A stretch of 64,000 nucleotides of DNA from Hirsutella rhossiliensis. Lineage: Eukaryota > Ascomycota > Sordariomycetes > Hypocreales > Ophiocordycipitaceae. The notes under the pieces were generated by a model. The model saw only the letters and a list, made by a program, of their open reading frames with translations. It was not told the origin of the DNA and searched no databases. The translations under genes and the position numbers were made by a program. Positions 1 to 10,334 of this stretch are shown here, piece after piece (the stretch's first letter is position 1; each line of letters opens with the position of its first letter). The stretch lies in the NCBI RefSeq assembly GCF_020360975.1, contig NW_025408670.1, positions 6,076,001-6,140,000 on the forward strand, written 5' to 3'.

Positions 1-362
1 TGGGCGGCCTCGTTACCTTGTATGGTGTATCGTCTGCGCTATTGGCAGTTGACCTCGGCATGCGAATGCTCGTTGTTGACGCCAGAAAGGCCAAAACTTA
101 CAGCCAGTCTCAGTTCAACCAACGAGACAATGCGGATGACTCTTCAACGACAGCCGCGTCTGCTCCAGATGGAGCTCGCGAGAGCGATGCTCTACTGCCT
201 CGAAAAGAAAGCGAAGCCTACAAAATCACCAGACAACCTGACGGTATTACGAAAATCTCTCCTATTCTTTACGTATTTCGTGACCCCCAGTTTCTCATGG
301 GGCTTTTTCTGTCCTTTATGCAATCATTCATACTAAGTATTTTTGACTCAACTGTTGCTCTC

Positions 363-596
363 TGTGAAAGGCTGGCCCGGAGTTTATTCAACAAGCAGGT
401 GCCTAGATGTTGTCTATCTAGAGCTAAGGAGGAAAAGAAGCTGAACTCGAGGCGTAGCCTCGAGTGCGAGCTTATATTACCCTTCTCGGAATGTTCTCGC
501 AGCTTCTGGGTCCGCGGGCGGGCCGGTGTTGCCACCGGAGCACGACCCACCGGACCCGGTACAACCGGGTCCACCAGCCGGGCACAGCCCGTGACA
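363..596 (-). repeat. 3' LTR of Ty3/gypsy copy 1
   Basis: On the plus strand it begins TGTGAAAGG and ends CCGTGACA, so in element sense it runs TGTCACGG to CTTTCACA. It is preceded by CTCTC. It contains the palindrome CTCGAGGC-TAC-GCCTCGAG, a TATAAG box and, in element sense, the self-primer sequence AGCTCTAGATA. Confidence 0.95.
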
Positions 597-3500
597 TTAC
601 CCCCTTGTCCCCTCCGACCAGGTCGGCGTCTGCGGGTTCTTGCGTTCCTGCCAGCGTCTCGTACCTCTCCTAGGGCCATCATTGGTCTTGATTGGCCCGT
701 ACTTGTCCTCGAATGCCTTCATCGCAATTGTTCCTTGCAACCACTCAACTGGCTCCCAAGTCGGCTCTGCGTAGCCCGTCCATCGCACTAGTGCTTGCCT
801 GAATTCCCCTCGTCCCCGCTTCTTCCATCTCGCGCAGAGAATCTCGTCGACATCCCACAGATTCGTGCCGGACTCATCTTGTACCGGTGGTGGCTGTGCG
901 TCATCTACCTTTGGCCAGGAGCCGGATCTTGATGCGCCCGCCGCAAAGGTCAACATGAAATCGCGGGTAAATTGAGCCACGAACATCGAGCTCAACAACG
1001 TGCGAACTAATTACCTTCGTGACTGTGTACTTGTGATGCAGCCAGTCGAGCTTCTTGCACGGTCGTGGCGATCTGTAGTTTGCCATCGAGAGCCACACCT
1101 TGTCACCAACTTCAAATCGCTCCGCAGGCTGTCGCTTTGCGTTGGCAGCCTCTTCTTGTTGTTGCTGTGAGGAGGCCATCACTGCTTGCATGTACTCATT
1201 GACCTCCTGCAGGCGACTGAGTAGGCTATCAGCTCTGCTTTCCTCTCTATGCCTCGGTGGCTCTTCCGATTCCTCGACGCTGATGGGATCGACGTGGTAA
1301 CCATGCTCAGCGAAAAAGGGGCTGATCTTGGTCGCTGCGGATTCACGATTGTTGAGTGCCAGCTGCGCGGCAGGGCAGTTCTCCCAGTCGTCCTGCACGT
1401 ACGACACGTAGGCTCTCAGGTAGGCCTCGATCTCCTGGTTCATTCTCTCTGGCCCTCCGTCCGTCTGAGGATGATAGGCCGTGCTCAATTTCTGCGTGAC
1501 ACCTGCAAGACGGCAGAACCTCTTCCAGAACCTACTTAGCCAGTTGCTCCCGCGGTCGCTGACGATGGACCGTGGCATTCCGTGAAATCGGTAATGACAC
1601 TGGAGAAAACGGTTTGCACACGGCTCAGCTTCCATGTTGTCCATCACCTCGAGGGTCACAGCCTTTGTCAGTCTGTCCACAATCACCCACAGGTACCTTG
1701 CCTTGCTCGGTCCAGTAGGCGGCAGATCTGTGATGAAGTCCATGGACAAATGGCTTCGGGGTCGATCTGGAATCGGCAGAGGCTTGAGAAATCCCCTTTT
1801 CGACTGGCGCCAGATGTGTGCTCTGCCGCAGGTGTCGCAATTGGCTACGTACCGGCGAACCAGCTGGGACTGCCCAGGCCAGTAGAATCGCCGAGCCACA
1901 ATAGCCAGCGTACCTTCCTGCCGGGATGACCGGTCGCAACAGAGTCATGCGACTGCTGCACAATGCGGGTTCTCAACTGGTCTTTCTCAGCTTCCTCCTG
2001 GTTACCCTCCTCTCCGGATCCACCCGGCACCCAAATACGGTCTCTGAATGTCAGCCTTTTGCCTGCGTCGATCGCACATTCTGAAATCTGGATCTTCAGG
2101 CCCAGCGAGGGCGGGAAGGCACGCTCGCGATCGCGGACTGCCTTATAGGCTGCCCGGAATATCGAGTCCTTCGCCACCGTTTCGTCCCAGAGTTGCTGCA
2201 GGTCCGCTACCTCGAAGACCTTCATCTTCGGCAGGGTGGATGCCTCTGAACAGTCAGAACTCATCGCGTTGATACATGCTCTTGTCGATGATGGAATGGC
2301 ACTATCCGGTATCAACTGTATCATTCTTCCTTGTTCCCGCTCGTCGTCAATGCCCTGTGGCTTGTCTTGTTCACGGCGGGACAACGCATCAGGCACGACA
2401 GCCTCGCTTCCCGGTCGATACTCGAGCTTGAAGTCGAACTGGGACAATTCGGCTGCCCAACGGCTCTGCCGTTCCGTGAGCTTCTGGCGTGTCGCGAAAT
2501 ACTCCAGGTTGCGGTGATCGGTAAGGATTGTAAATGGGCCGCAGCTCCTAAGTTCGGCGTTCCAGTTGTCGAGACATCTCATGATGGCAAGCATCTCCTT
2601 GTCGTGAATGGGATAGTTGTACTCCGCTGGCGAAAGTCGCTTCGAGAAGAAGGCGCATGCGTGTCGACGTCCATCTGGGCCTTCCTGCGACAGGACGCCT
2701 CCCAATGCGTAGCCTGAGCAATCCGTCTCCAAAAAGGTCGGGAGGCTCGGGTCCCACTGCTTGAGCACCGGTGACTCGCAAAATCGTCGCTTCAGCTCCT
2801 GAAACGCCTCGTTCTCCGCTCGTCCCCAATGAAAGGCAGTTCCTTTCTTAAGCAGGGCATCCAGAGACTGCGTGATCTTGGCATAGTCGGGGATGAAGAT
2901 CCGGTAATAGTTGGCGAAGCCCAGAAAGCTTCTGACACCCTTCACCGTGGTCGGGGCCTCCCATTCGCGGATGGCGCGCTGCTTTTCGGGGTCGCAGGCG
3001 ATTCCTTTCCCTGCGTTGACGATGAACCCAAGGTATTTGACCTCTTGTACCGAAAACTCGCACTTCGCTGGGTCTAGGTGCAGCCCAGCGTCGGCGAGTG
3101 CTTGGAGAACTCGTCGCACCTTAGCCTCATGATCCGCCTTCGAACCGCTCGAGTAGATCAGTACATCATCCAGGTACGCTGTGACAAAGTCGTCCAGCCA
3201 TTCGCGCAATACACTGTTCATGTATCGTTGGAATGATGCCGGGCGCCGCTCAGGCCGAAAGGGCACACGAGCCACTCGTAGAGCCCAAACCTCGTGCGAA
3301 ATGCAGTCTTTCCTCATGTCCCGGAGCCATGCGGATCTTATGGAAAGCGGCCACCACGTCCAACTTGGTGAACCACTTAGCCTTGGCCAGATTCTGCAGG
3401 GTCTCCGCGATGAGGGGCAGTGGGTATCGGTCGCGCTTGGTGATTGCATTCAGCGCTCGGTAGTCGCAACAAAATCGCAGCCCTCCATTCGGCTTCCGCA

Positions 3501-4464
3501 CGAACAGCACCGGCGCGGCAGCCGCTGAGCTACTCGCTCGGATGAATCCTCTGTCCAGCAGGTCTTTCAGGGTCTTTCGCAAGACCAACAGCTCTTCTCG
3601 TGACATGTTGTAGAGTGGGCCCCACGGAAGGGGTGGCTCGTTGCCGTTCTTGTCAGGCTGCAGGTTGACTTCATGATCCACACCCGGTCGATGTGGCGGC
3701 AGCTTCATTGCCTCTCCTGGTGAGAATAGGTCGCGGAATTCTTTCAGCACTTCTGCCGGGACCTTCTCGCTCGGATCGACTGGCGGCTTCGGCTGAAGCG
3801 CCCTCTCTATATCCGACAAACTGATTGCATGAATCGAGATCGCGTTGCACTTCTTGCGTCTCTTTGCGCGTCGACACTCCGCCGTGAATACGGCTGCCGA
3901 CACGAGTCTTGCGCTTCGAATCGCGCGTATCTTGGCGGGCTCTTCCTGCCCAATGAGGCGTATCGTCACACCTGCCCTCCCATGGTACATTCGCTGCTTG
4001 GCAGCATCGTACACGACGTGATTTCTCTCCATCCAAGGCCGGCCGAGGAACATGTCCTGGCCCAGGCTTGGGATCACGTATGCAAAGACACGTTCGTCAA
4101 ATCCAGCTGTCTCGACCACAACAGCCACGACCCCTGGGGATATGACACTCTTCGCTGACTCTGAGAATCCCCCAATTTCTCGTGGTTTCGAGTCGACGAA
4201 GGGTATCCGCAGCTTCCGAACAAGGGCTTCGTCGATCACGGCATAGCAGTCACATCCACAGTCGACAAGGGCGCGTATTCGATAGCCTCGGTTTACCCGC
4301 GCGTTGACTAATACAGTCCGACTATTCATTCGTGGCTTGAACGCTTCCCAGTCCCGGATGTCTGCCTTTGCAGGCCCCGGCGCCCGCTTTCGCCCGGGGC
4401 TAGTCTTTTCCCGCCGACTCGTCCTCACTGGATGCTGCGGTTGATTCCGAATCATCTGCGGCAT
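597..4464 (-). pseudogene. Pol region of Ty3/gypsy copy 1: protease, RT, RNase H, integrase, chromodomain
   Basis: The polyprotein copies element RNA and inserts the cDNA. In order there is a retropepsin-like segment with active-site VDCGCDCYAV, and an RT with KLDVVAAFHKIRM and [10 protein letters not shown]. RNase H follows, with TDCSGYALGG and TDHRNLEYF. The integrase has a zinc segment ending CDTCGRAH and a DD35E core (SMDFITD, VSDRGSN, GGPERMN). A chromodomain follows (DVDEILCARW, LVRWTGYAEPTWEPVEW). The sequence is broken into four overlapping frames: 4464-3250, 3449-1845, 1899-901 and 998-597. Three of the frame changes are also present in copy 2. Family assignment is certain; the copy cannot make an intact Pol as read. 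Confidence 0.9.
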
Positions 4465-4473
4465 CGGGCTTCT

Positions 4474-5497
4474 TCATGCGCGCAGCTTTAGGTCGCTGTT
4501 GCTTCCTTCGCCAGGAAAGACCACCTGGGCTGGGCAGTCCACGATAAGATGATCCGTCCGACCACAGCGATAGCAGCGGCGCTCATCCTTCGGCTTCTTA
4601 TCGACATGTCGACGACCCTTCGACTCGTGGCCAATACGGTTGATGTCCGTCATCTTAACATCTCCGTCGGGGTCCTCCGGTTCCTCCTTGGGTCGTTGCC
4701 TTGGTAGCTGTTGAGGCGTCCGCTCAGTCGACGTCGGCTGCCTACCGGGTTTCAGTCTCTCCAATCTGCCCGCAATTTCCTGAACTCTCGCAAGCCATCC
4801 CTGGTAGTCGTCGGTAGGACGGCTGTGACCAAACTCTCTTGGAGGCGTGCATTTATTGCGTTCTCTAGAAATACGATCTTTGCACTGTCCGGCCAGTCTG
4901 CTCCCCGGCTTCAGCTAATGCCTGTTCGAATCGGGAAGGAAGGACGCGAGAGGTTGGTCTTCGCGCTGCCGCATAGTTCTCAGCGTGGCAGCAGCGCGGG
5001 ATTGGATGTTGCTGTCCTGGTAGGTTCGGTCGAGGTATCGCATGAACTCTTGGGGTCGTAGCTACCCCAGGGCCTCCGCGGCGTAAAGGTAGCGACCACT
5101 TGCTGTGGTCGCTCGTCCAAACATGAGTTGATGAGGTACCAAAGTTCGCGATTTCCACTGTAGTAGTGTGCATCAAGGTCCAGCTTGTCTCGCATCTGCC
5201 TGGCCCAGGAGGAGTAGCTCTTCCGTGAGCCGTCATACTTGGGTGGGTTGGGCAACGGTTTCCGCATTCCAGTACCGCAGGTTTTGGGAGGGCGTGCCCA
5301 AGCCAGGCGTGCTCGCCCAATCCTCGTGCCACTGGCGGCGATTGCAAGTCGGCGCTCTGCGGCTGCGCTCGCCCGAGTTGCTCCATCAGCAAGGAAAGTT
5401 GGTCCTGTAGAGGGCTGAGAGTCGCATTGACCGCTTCTTGAATGCGTTGGTCAATCCATTGCTGCTGGAGACTTGGGCTCTCACTCTGCTGGTCCAT
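4474..5497 (-). pseudogene. Gag of Ty3/gypsy copy 1
   Basis: This is the capsid-like structural protein. It starts at the ATG at 5497, about 48 nt inside the 5' LTR, with MDQQSESPSLQQQW. The core segment PNPPKYDGSRKSYSSWARQM is typical of fungal chromovirus Gag. A CCHC knuckle (CYRCGRTDHLIVDC) sits near the C-terminus. The reading frame changes several times; copy 2 shows the LDRTYQDSNIQSRAA segment in the matching third frame. Before the pol region, copy 1 lacks one G of a GGG run that copy 2 keeps, and this ends the frame early. Confidence 0.8.
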
Positions 5498-5534
5498 CCT
5501 GACGAGCAGTCTGCAGCTTGCGGTATTTAGAAGG

Positions 5535-5545
5535 AGCTCTAGATA
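5535..5545 (-). other. Self-priming primer-binding site, Ty3/gypsy copy 1
   Basis: In element sense the 11 nt right after the 5' LTR read TATCTAGAGCT. They are the exact reverse complement of AGCTCTAGATA inside the LTR (plus-strand positions 5598-5608). No tRNA 3'-end complement (TGG...) is seen here. This is the Tf1/sushi arrangement, in which the RNA 5' end folds back to prime reverse transcription. Confidence 0.75.
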
Positions 5546-5779
5546 TGTGAAAGGCTGGCCCGGAGTTTATTCAACAAGCAGGTGCCTAGGTGTTGTCTAT
5601 CTAGAGCTAAGGAGGAAAAAGCTGAACTCGAGGCGTAGCCTCGAGTGCGAGCTTATATTACCCTTCTCGGAATGTTCTCGCAGCTTCTGGGTCCGCGGAG
5701 CGGGGCCGGTGTTGCCACCGGAGCACGACCCACCGGACCCGGTACAACCGGGTCCACCAGCCGGGCACAGCCCGTGACA
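5546..5779 (-). repeat. 5' LTR of Ty3/gypsy copy 1
   Basis: It matches the 363-596 LTR except for two short indels and one or two substitutions. It is followed by the duplicate CTCTC at 5780-5784. In element sense the TATAAG box lies about 51 bp before the predicted RNA start AGCTCTAGATA, and AATAAA lies near the LTR 3' end. Confidence 0.95.
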
Positions 5780-6327
5780 CTCTCGAGGCATATTCTCTAT
5801 TTGATTTCTCCTCATCAAAAGTCGGCTTGCTTCTTGCTGCTCTCTTTGTCCCCTTTTTGGCGCTGGGAAAGGCCGCTGGGTCGGCCGTTGACAGACATGG
5901 AACTAGAATCATGGCGACATCCGGTTTCGCCTTCTTCGTCCCGTGTCTTGCCCTCCTCGGCCTACCATCACAAAGAATCGTTACCGGAAATGGTAATATC
6001 GTCCTCTTCGTTGTTGTTCTGATGTTGAACGGCGTTGGCCTAGCATTAGTTGGCTCGCCAGGAATGGTGGAGTTGACCAACGTAACGCGGAGGTACGACG
6101 AGGCCAATCCTGGGTTTTTTGGGGAAAACGGGCCCTACGCCCGGCTTTATGGCCTGAGCTCTCTTTTCTCTTTTGCTGGGCTTTCTGTCGGTCCTCTAAT
6201 CAGTGGTTGGTTGAAGGATACATATGGATACGGATTCATGGCTACTGTCTTTGCTGCGGTTGCAGGTGTGGTGGCCGTGCTCTCTTATTTCATCGTTGGC
6301 GGGGATAGGCGAAAACAGAAACCATAG

Positions 6328-6679
6328 CTGCTGATAGGGGCTGGGCCCGATTTATTGGGTTCGATTTTGCCCGGGCCGCTAAAGCTGAGAGCCCGACTCG
6401 CGGCGCGGGCTTCGGGCTCTCAGCTTCTGTTTCTTACCCTGAGCTTGAGACGGAACATACAAAAGCACCTGCTGTCACAGTTGGCAGAGAAGGCTGAGCT
6501 GGCCATAGACTTCCGACAAAGCCTGTTGAAAACTGAGAACAGACAGGAACTGGCTTGTTTGACAAAATCCTACCCAGCATCTGACAATATCGAGCCTTCA
6601 ACCAGGCGCTCACCCAGACGCTATAGGTCTTTTTTGAAAGTTGCTCGCGGCCTTGGATTCCAGAACCAGCGGCATCAAG
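6328..6679. other. Spacer between MFS1 and Ty3/gypsy copy 2, holding the severed dioxygenase tail
   Basis: The only coding sequence seen is at 6610-6678 on the minus strand. It is the original end of the dioxygenase gene (about 22 codons, from LMPLVLESKAA to stop TGA). Copy 2 now separates it from the rest of that gene. Nothing else is recognised. Confidence 0.7.
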
Positions 6680-6915
6680 TGTCACGGGCTGTGCCCGGCT
6701 GGTGGACCCGGTTGTACCGGGTCCGGTGGGTCGTGCTCCGGTGGCAACACCGGCCCCGCTCCGCGGACCCAGAAGCTGCGAGAACATTCCGAGAAGGGTA
6801 ATATAAGCTCGCACTCGAGGCTACGCCTCGAGTTCAGCTTCTTTTCCTCCTTAGCTCTAGATAGACAACACCTAGGCACCTGCTTGTTGAATAAACTCCG
6901 GGCCAGCCTTTCACA
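6680..6915 (+). repeat. 5' LTR of Ty3/gypsy copy 2
   Basis: It runs from TGTCACGGG to CTTTCACA. Visible signals are TATAAG at 6802-6807, the palindrome CTCGAGGC-TAC-GCCTCGAG just after it, the predicted RNA start and self-primer AGCTCTAGATA at 6853-6863, and AATAAA at 6890-6895. Confidence 0.95.
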
Positions 6916-6926
6916 TATCTAGAGCT
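6916..6926 (+). other. Self-priming primer-binding site, Ty3/gypsy copy 2
   Basis: TATCTAGAGCT directly follows the 5' LTR and is the exact reverse complement of 6853-6863 in that LTR. The arrangement is identical to copy 1. Confidence 0.75.
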
Positions 6927-6963
6927 CCTTCTAAATACCGCAAGCTGCAGACTGCTCGTCAGG

Positions 6964-8059
6964 ATGGACCAGCAGAGTGAGCCCAAGTCTCCAGCAGCAA
7001 TGGATTGACCAACGCATTCAAGAAGCGGTCAATGCGACTCTCAGCCCTCTACAGGACCAACTTTCCTTGCTGATGGAGCAACTCGGGCGAGCGCAGCCGC
7101 AGAGCGCCGACTTGCAATCGCCGCCAGTGGCACGAGGATTGGGCGAGCACGCCTGGCTTGGGCACGCCCTCCCAAAACCTGCGGTACTGGAATGCGGAAA
7201 CCGTTGCCCAACCCACCCAAGTATGACGGCTCACGGAAGAGCTACTCCGCCTGGGCCAGGCAGATGCGAGACAAGCTGGACCTTGATGCACACTACTACA
7301 GTGGAAATCGCGAACTTTGGTACCTCATCAACTCATGTTTGGACGAGCGACCACAGCAAGTGGTCGCTACCTTTACGCCGCGGAGGCCCTGGGGTAGCTA
7401 CGACCCCAAGAGTTCATGCGATACCTCGACCGAACCTACCAGGACAGCAACATCCAATCCCGCGCTGCTGCCACGCTGAGAACTATGCGGCAGCGCGAAG
7501 ACCAACTCGCGTCCTTCCTTCCCCGATTCGAACAGGCATTAGCTGAAGCCGGGGGAGCAGACTGGCCGGACAGTGCAAAGATCGTATTTCTAGAGAACGC
7601 AATAAATGCACGCCTCCAAGAGAGTTTGGTCACAGCCGTCCTACCCGACGACTACCAGGGATGGCTTGCGAGAGTTCAGGAAATTGCGGGCAGATTGGAG
7701 AGACTGAAACCCGGTAGGCAGCCGACGTCGACTGAGCGGACGCCTCAACAGCTACCAAGGCAACGACCCAGGAGGAACCGGAGGACCCCGACGGAGATGT
7801 TAAGATGACGGACATCAACCGTATTGGCCACGAGTCGAAGGGTCGTCGACATGTCGATAAGAAGCCGAAGGATGAGCGCCGCTGCTATCGCTGTGGTCGG
7901 ACGGATCATCTTATCGTGGACTGCCCAGCCCAGGTGGTCTTTCCTGGCGAAGGGAAGCAACAGCGACCTAAAGCTGCGCGCATGAAGAAGCCCGATGCCG
8001 CAGATGATTCGGAATCAACCGCAGCATCCAGTGAGGACGAGTCGGCGGGAAAAGACTAG
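6964..8059 (+). pseudogene. Gag of Ty3/gypsy copy 2
   Basis: The ATG at 6964 is followed after five codons by a 2-nt deletion relative to copy 1, so translation from it would stop at once. The Gag core (PNPPKYDGSRKSYSAWARQM) is in a second frame, and the segment LDRTYQDSNIQSRAA to VQEIAGRLERLKPG in a third. The CCHC knuckle CYRCGRTDHLIVDC is in the frame ending at 8059. A missing A near 7771 is private to this copy. Confidence 0.8.
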
Positions 8060-8148
8060 CCCCGGGGCGAAAGCGGGCGCCGGGGCCTGCAAAGGCAGAC
8101 ATCCGGGACTGGGAAGCGTTCAAGCCACGAATGAATAGTCGGACTGTA

Positions 8149-8194
8149 CCATGCCCCACCCCCCTTTCGGTAACACCCACCTTTCGGTAGCGCA
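8149..8194 (+). repeat. Left TIR of the Fot1-like element
   Basis: This 46-bp sequence exactly mirrors 10289-10334. It contains the motif CTTTCGGTA twice, 19 bp apart, a likely pair of transposase-binding sites. Confidence 0.9.
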
Positions 8195-8433
8195 TTAGGA
8201 AATATCCCCACCAAAACCCATCAATTTCACTTACACCGATTCCAGCCAGCTTTGAAGATATTCACAAGCCGTCACTTGGAGTAGATAGAGGATTGATTGA
8301 ATTCTACTTTTCGATGGTTGAATGTTTGTACAGGGTCTGTGGCCTGTGCGTACCTTGCACGCGAAATTACCATCCAACCCCCTAATCTCCTTCCGCCTCC
8401 TGACGATGATTCTTCTCGTTATTCCTCCACCAC

Positions 8434-10036
8434 ATGACCAAAATGACCTTAAAGCGGCCTCGGAGTATTTATACGGAGGATATTATGGCTAATGCGATAA
8501 TTGATGTCACAAAAAACGGCTTGTCGCAGTACCGCGCCGCCCAAAAGTATGACATACCTCAGCAGTCTATTTCCGACAGACTCAAAGGCCAGGTAGCCCT
8601 GGCTGATCAGATCCAGCCTCGTCAACTCTTGAGTAAGTCTCAGGAAGCTCGCTTGGTTTCTTGGATCCTCCGCCAAGAGTCTCTCGGCTATGCTCCCTCC
8701 CACAGTCAGATCCGCGCATGTGTGGAGGCTCTTATGAAGCAACTGAACAACGAGCGGACAGTGGGGCGCAACTGGGTCTCTAAATTCATCAATCGCCATC
8801 CGGACATCAAGAACAAGCGTGGGAGACGTCAGGAAGCTAACCGATTTAATGCTTTTACGCCTCGTGCGGTTCACTGGTTCTTCGATATCAGGAAAAGGAG
8901 TATGGATGGATTAAACCAGAAAATACCGTGAATGTTGACGAAGGCGGTATTATGTCTGGCTTTGGTGAGTATTTGGCTTGTCTTTCATTACTTTTACTAA
9001 CCAGACTCTTTTTGCCAGGTTTGGATAGTCTTGTGGTTGGGAGTGCAGACCCAAAACGGAAGGCCCTTCTGAAAGGGCCACAGTCCCGCAACTGGACCTC
9101 ATTTATTGAAGCTATCACCGCGGACGGCCGTGTCCTTACCCCTGGCATTATCTTTAAGGGCAAAGAACTTCAGAAACAGTGGTTCTTGACGGAATTCGGC
9201 AAAATAGCCGACTGGCATTACATAACGTCGCCCAACGGATGGACGGACAACCATATCGCTATTGAGTGGCTTGAGAGGTCTATTTGCCCCAGACGCGACC
9301 AGCCGATGCCTCAGATGCTAGACTGATCATATTAGATGGACATGGAAGTCATGCAACGGTGCGTTTCTTTATCCACCTCTGTAGGAATTACCGTTAACCG
9401 GGACCAGGATGCATGGATGGCCACATGCTTTTTGAACAACGTTTATTGCTGTTACCTTCCTGCCCACTGCTCTCATGGCCTCCAGCCGTTAGATAACGGT
9501 GTATTCAATGCCTCCAAGGCAGCTTACCGGAAAGAACTTCAGAAATTGACCTGTTTGACCGATTCTGCGCCTGTTCATAAGGTCAATTTTATACGGGCAT
9601 ATGCTAAAGCGCGCGAGGTTGGAATGACGGCAAAGAATATATTGTCCGGCTGGAGGGTCACTGGGAATTGGCCGATCTCACGATCCAAGGCATTGCGGCA
9701 TCCAGAAATTCACGCGGACATTGTAGAGACGTCTCCAAAGTCCGCGCCATTTTGGGTTCTGATGATACGCCAAGAAACAGCCGCCAGATTCGCGATTTCG
9801 GAAAGAACAAGACTCCTGGCACCCGGAGACGATACGCCGTGATAGCTAGAGGCTTTGAAGCCCAAGAACAGACGCTTGCCGAGCACAGCAACAGAATCGC
9901 GAAGCTAGAGGAAGAAGTGGCCCGGCTGCAGAGAGGCAAGAAGAGGAGAGCAATTCCGAACCCGAACAGACGGTTCATGACTCTCAGTGAAGCTTTGGTG
10001 GCTGAGGCCATTCCCAAATTAAAAGCCAAGAGATAG
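8434..10036 (+). pseudogene. Fot1/pogo-like DD35D transposase, frameshifted
   Basis: The protein would bind the TIRs and cut and paste the element. The first part (8434-8931) has a psq-type helix-turn-helix (YRAAQKYDIPQQSISDRL) and a CENP-B-like segment (NWVSKFINRHPDI). The first catalytic Asp is in NVDEGGIMSGFG, the second in LIILDGHGSHAT and the third in QPLDNGVF, with 35 residues between the last two. Two introns fit well: 8965-9018 (with ACTAAC) and 9359-9407. Frame breaks remain near 8890, 9290 and 9760. The C-terminus has a coiled-coil-like segment, KLEEEVARLQRGKKRR. Confidence 0.85.
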
Positions 10037-10288
10037 CCGTTGTGCTGAATTCTGACACAGAGGAGGAGGCGGTCTCAGAGGTGGAGACAGCTTCAGTGAT
10101 CGAAGTCAAGGTGGCACCCGAAGCCCTTCCAGTCACCACCAGATCCGGGCGAATGGTAAAAAAGCGCCGGTACATATAAGAGCGTCCATTTCTCTACGGA
10201 ATGATATAATTTTTGTGTTTATAATGTTAAGTTCTGATCATATTTCATGTAGTTCAAATGGTAGACTTTTGGTGGAGAATTTTTCAAT

Positions 10289-10334
10289 TGCGCTACCGAA
10301 AGGTGGGTGTTACCGAAAGGGGGGTGGGGCATGG
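10289..10334 (-). repeat. Right TIR of the Fot1-like element
   Basis: It is a perfect inverted copy of 8149-8194 and is followed by TA at 10335-10336. Confidence 0.9.

Larger units (their letters stand above)
363..5779 (-). mobile_element. Ty3/gypsy chromovirus LTR retrotransposon, copy 1
   Basis: This is a complete 5417-bp element transcribed leftwards. LTRs lie at 363-596 and 5546-5779 (234 bp each), and the target duplication is CTCTC. On the minus strand the order is gag with a CCHC zinc knuckle, protease, reverse transcriptase, RNase H, integrase and a C-terminal chromodomain. That order defines Ty3/gypsy chromoviruses. The two LTRs differ by two small indels and about two substitutions, which points to a recent insertion. 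The coding region is broken by several 1-2 nt indels. CpA and TpG are present at normal frequency, so there is no RIP. The insertion splits MFS1. Confidence 0.95.
3..6327 (+). pseudogene. MFS1: vesicular-amine-type MFS transporter, split by a retrotransposon (5' end off window)
   Basis: This is a major facilitator drug/amine exporter of the plasma or vacuolar membrane. Its coding sequence enters from before the window, runs to 362, and resumes at 5785 after Ty3/gypsy copy 1. The 5-bp duplication CTCTC lies at 358-362 and 5780-5784. Skipping the insert and one duplicate keeps the frame from FDSTVAL into EAYSLFDF. The visible part covers the central loop and the C-terminal six membrane segments, including VGLLLAALFVPFLALGKAAG and the stop at 6325-6327. 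It aligns by eye along its whole length with MFS2 (19135-20593), so the two are paralogues. No other break is seen in the visible part. The identification as an MFS is firm; the substrate is unknown. Confidence 0.8.
8149..10334 (+). mobile_element. Fot1/pogo-type DNA transposon nested in Ty3/gypsy copy 2
   Basis: The element is 2186 bp and flanked by TA (8147-8148 and 10335-10336). Copy 1 supplies the empty site, reading GGACTGTATTAGTC without interruption. The terminal inverted repeats are 46 bp and perfect, starting CCATGCCCCACCCC. TA duplication plus a DD35D transposase places it in the Tc1/mariner superfamily, pogo/Fot1 branch. Three frame breaks suggest that this copy cannot move itself. 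Confidence 0.92.

Noticed and set aside
5827..6327. A separate small membrane protein gene starting at 5827.
   Set aside because: It joins in frame to the sequence ending at 362 and matches MFS2, so it is the 3' half of MFS1.
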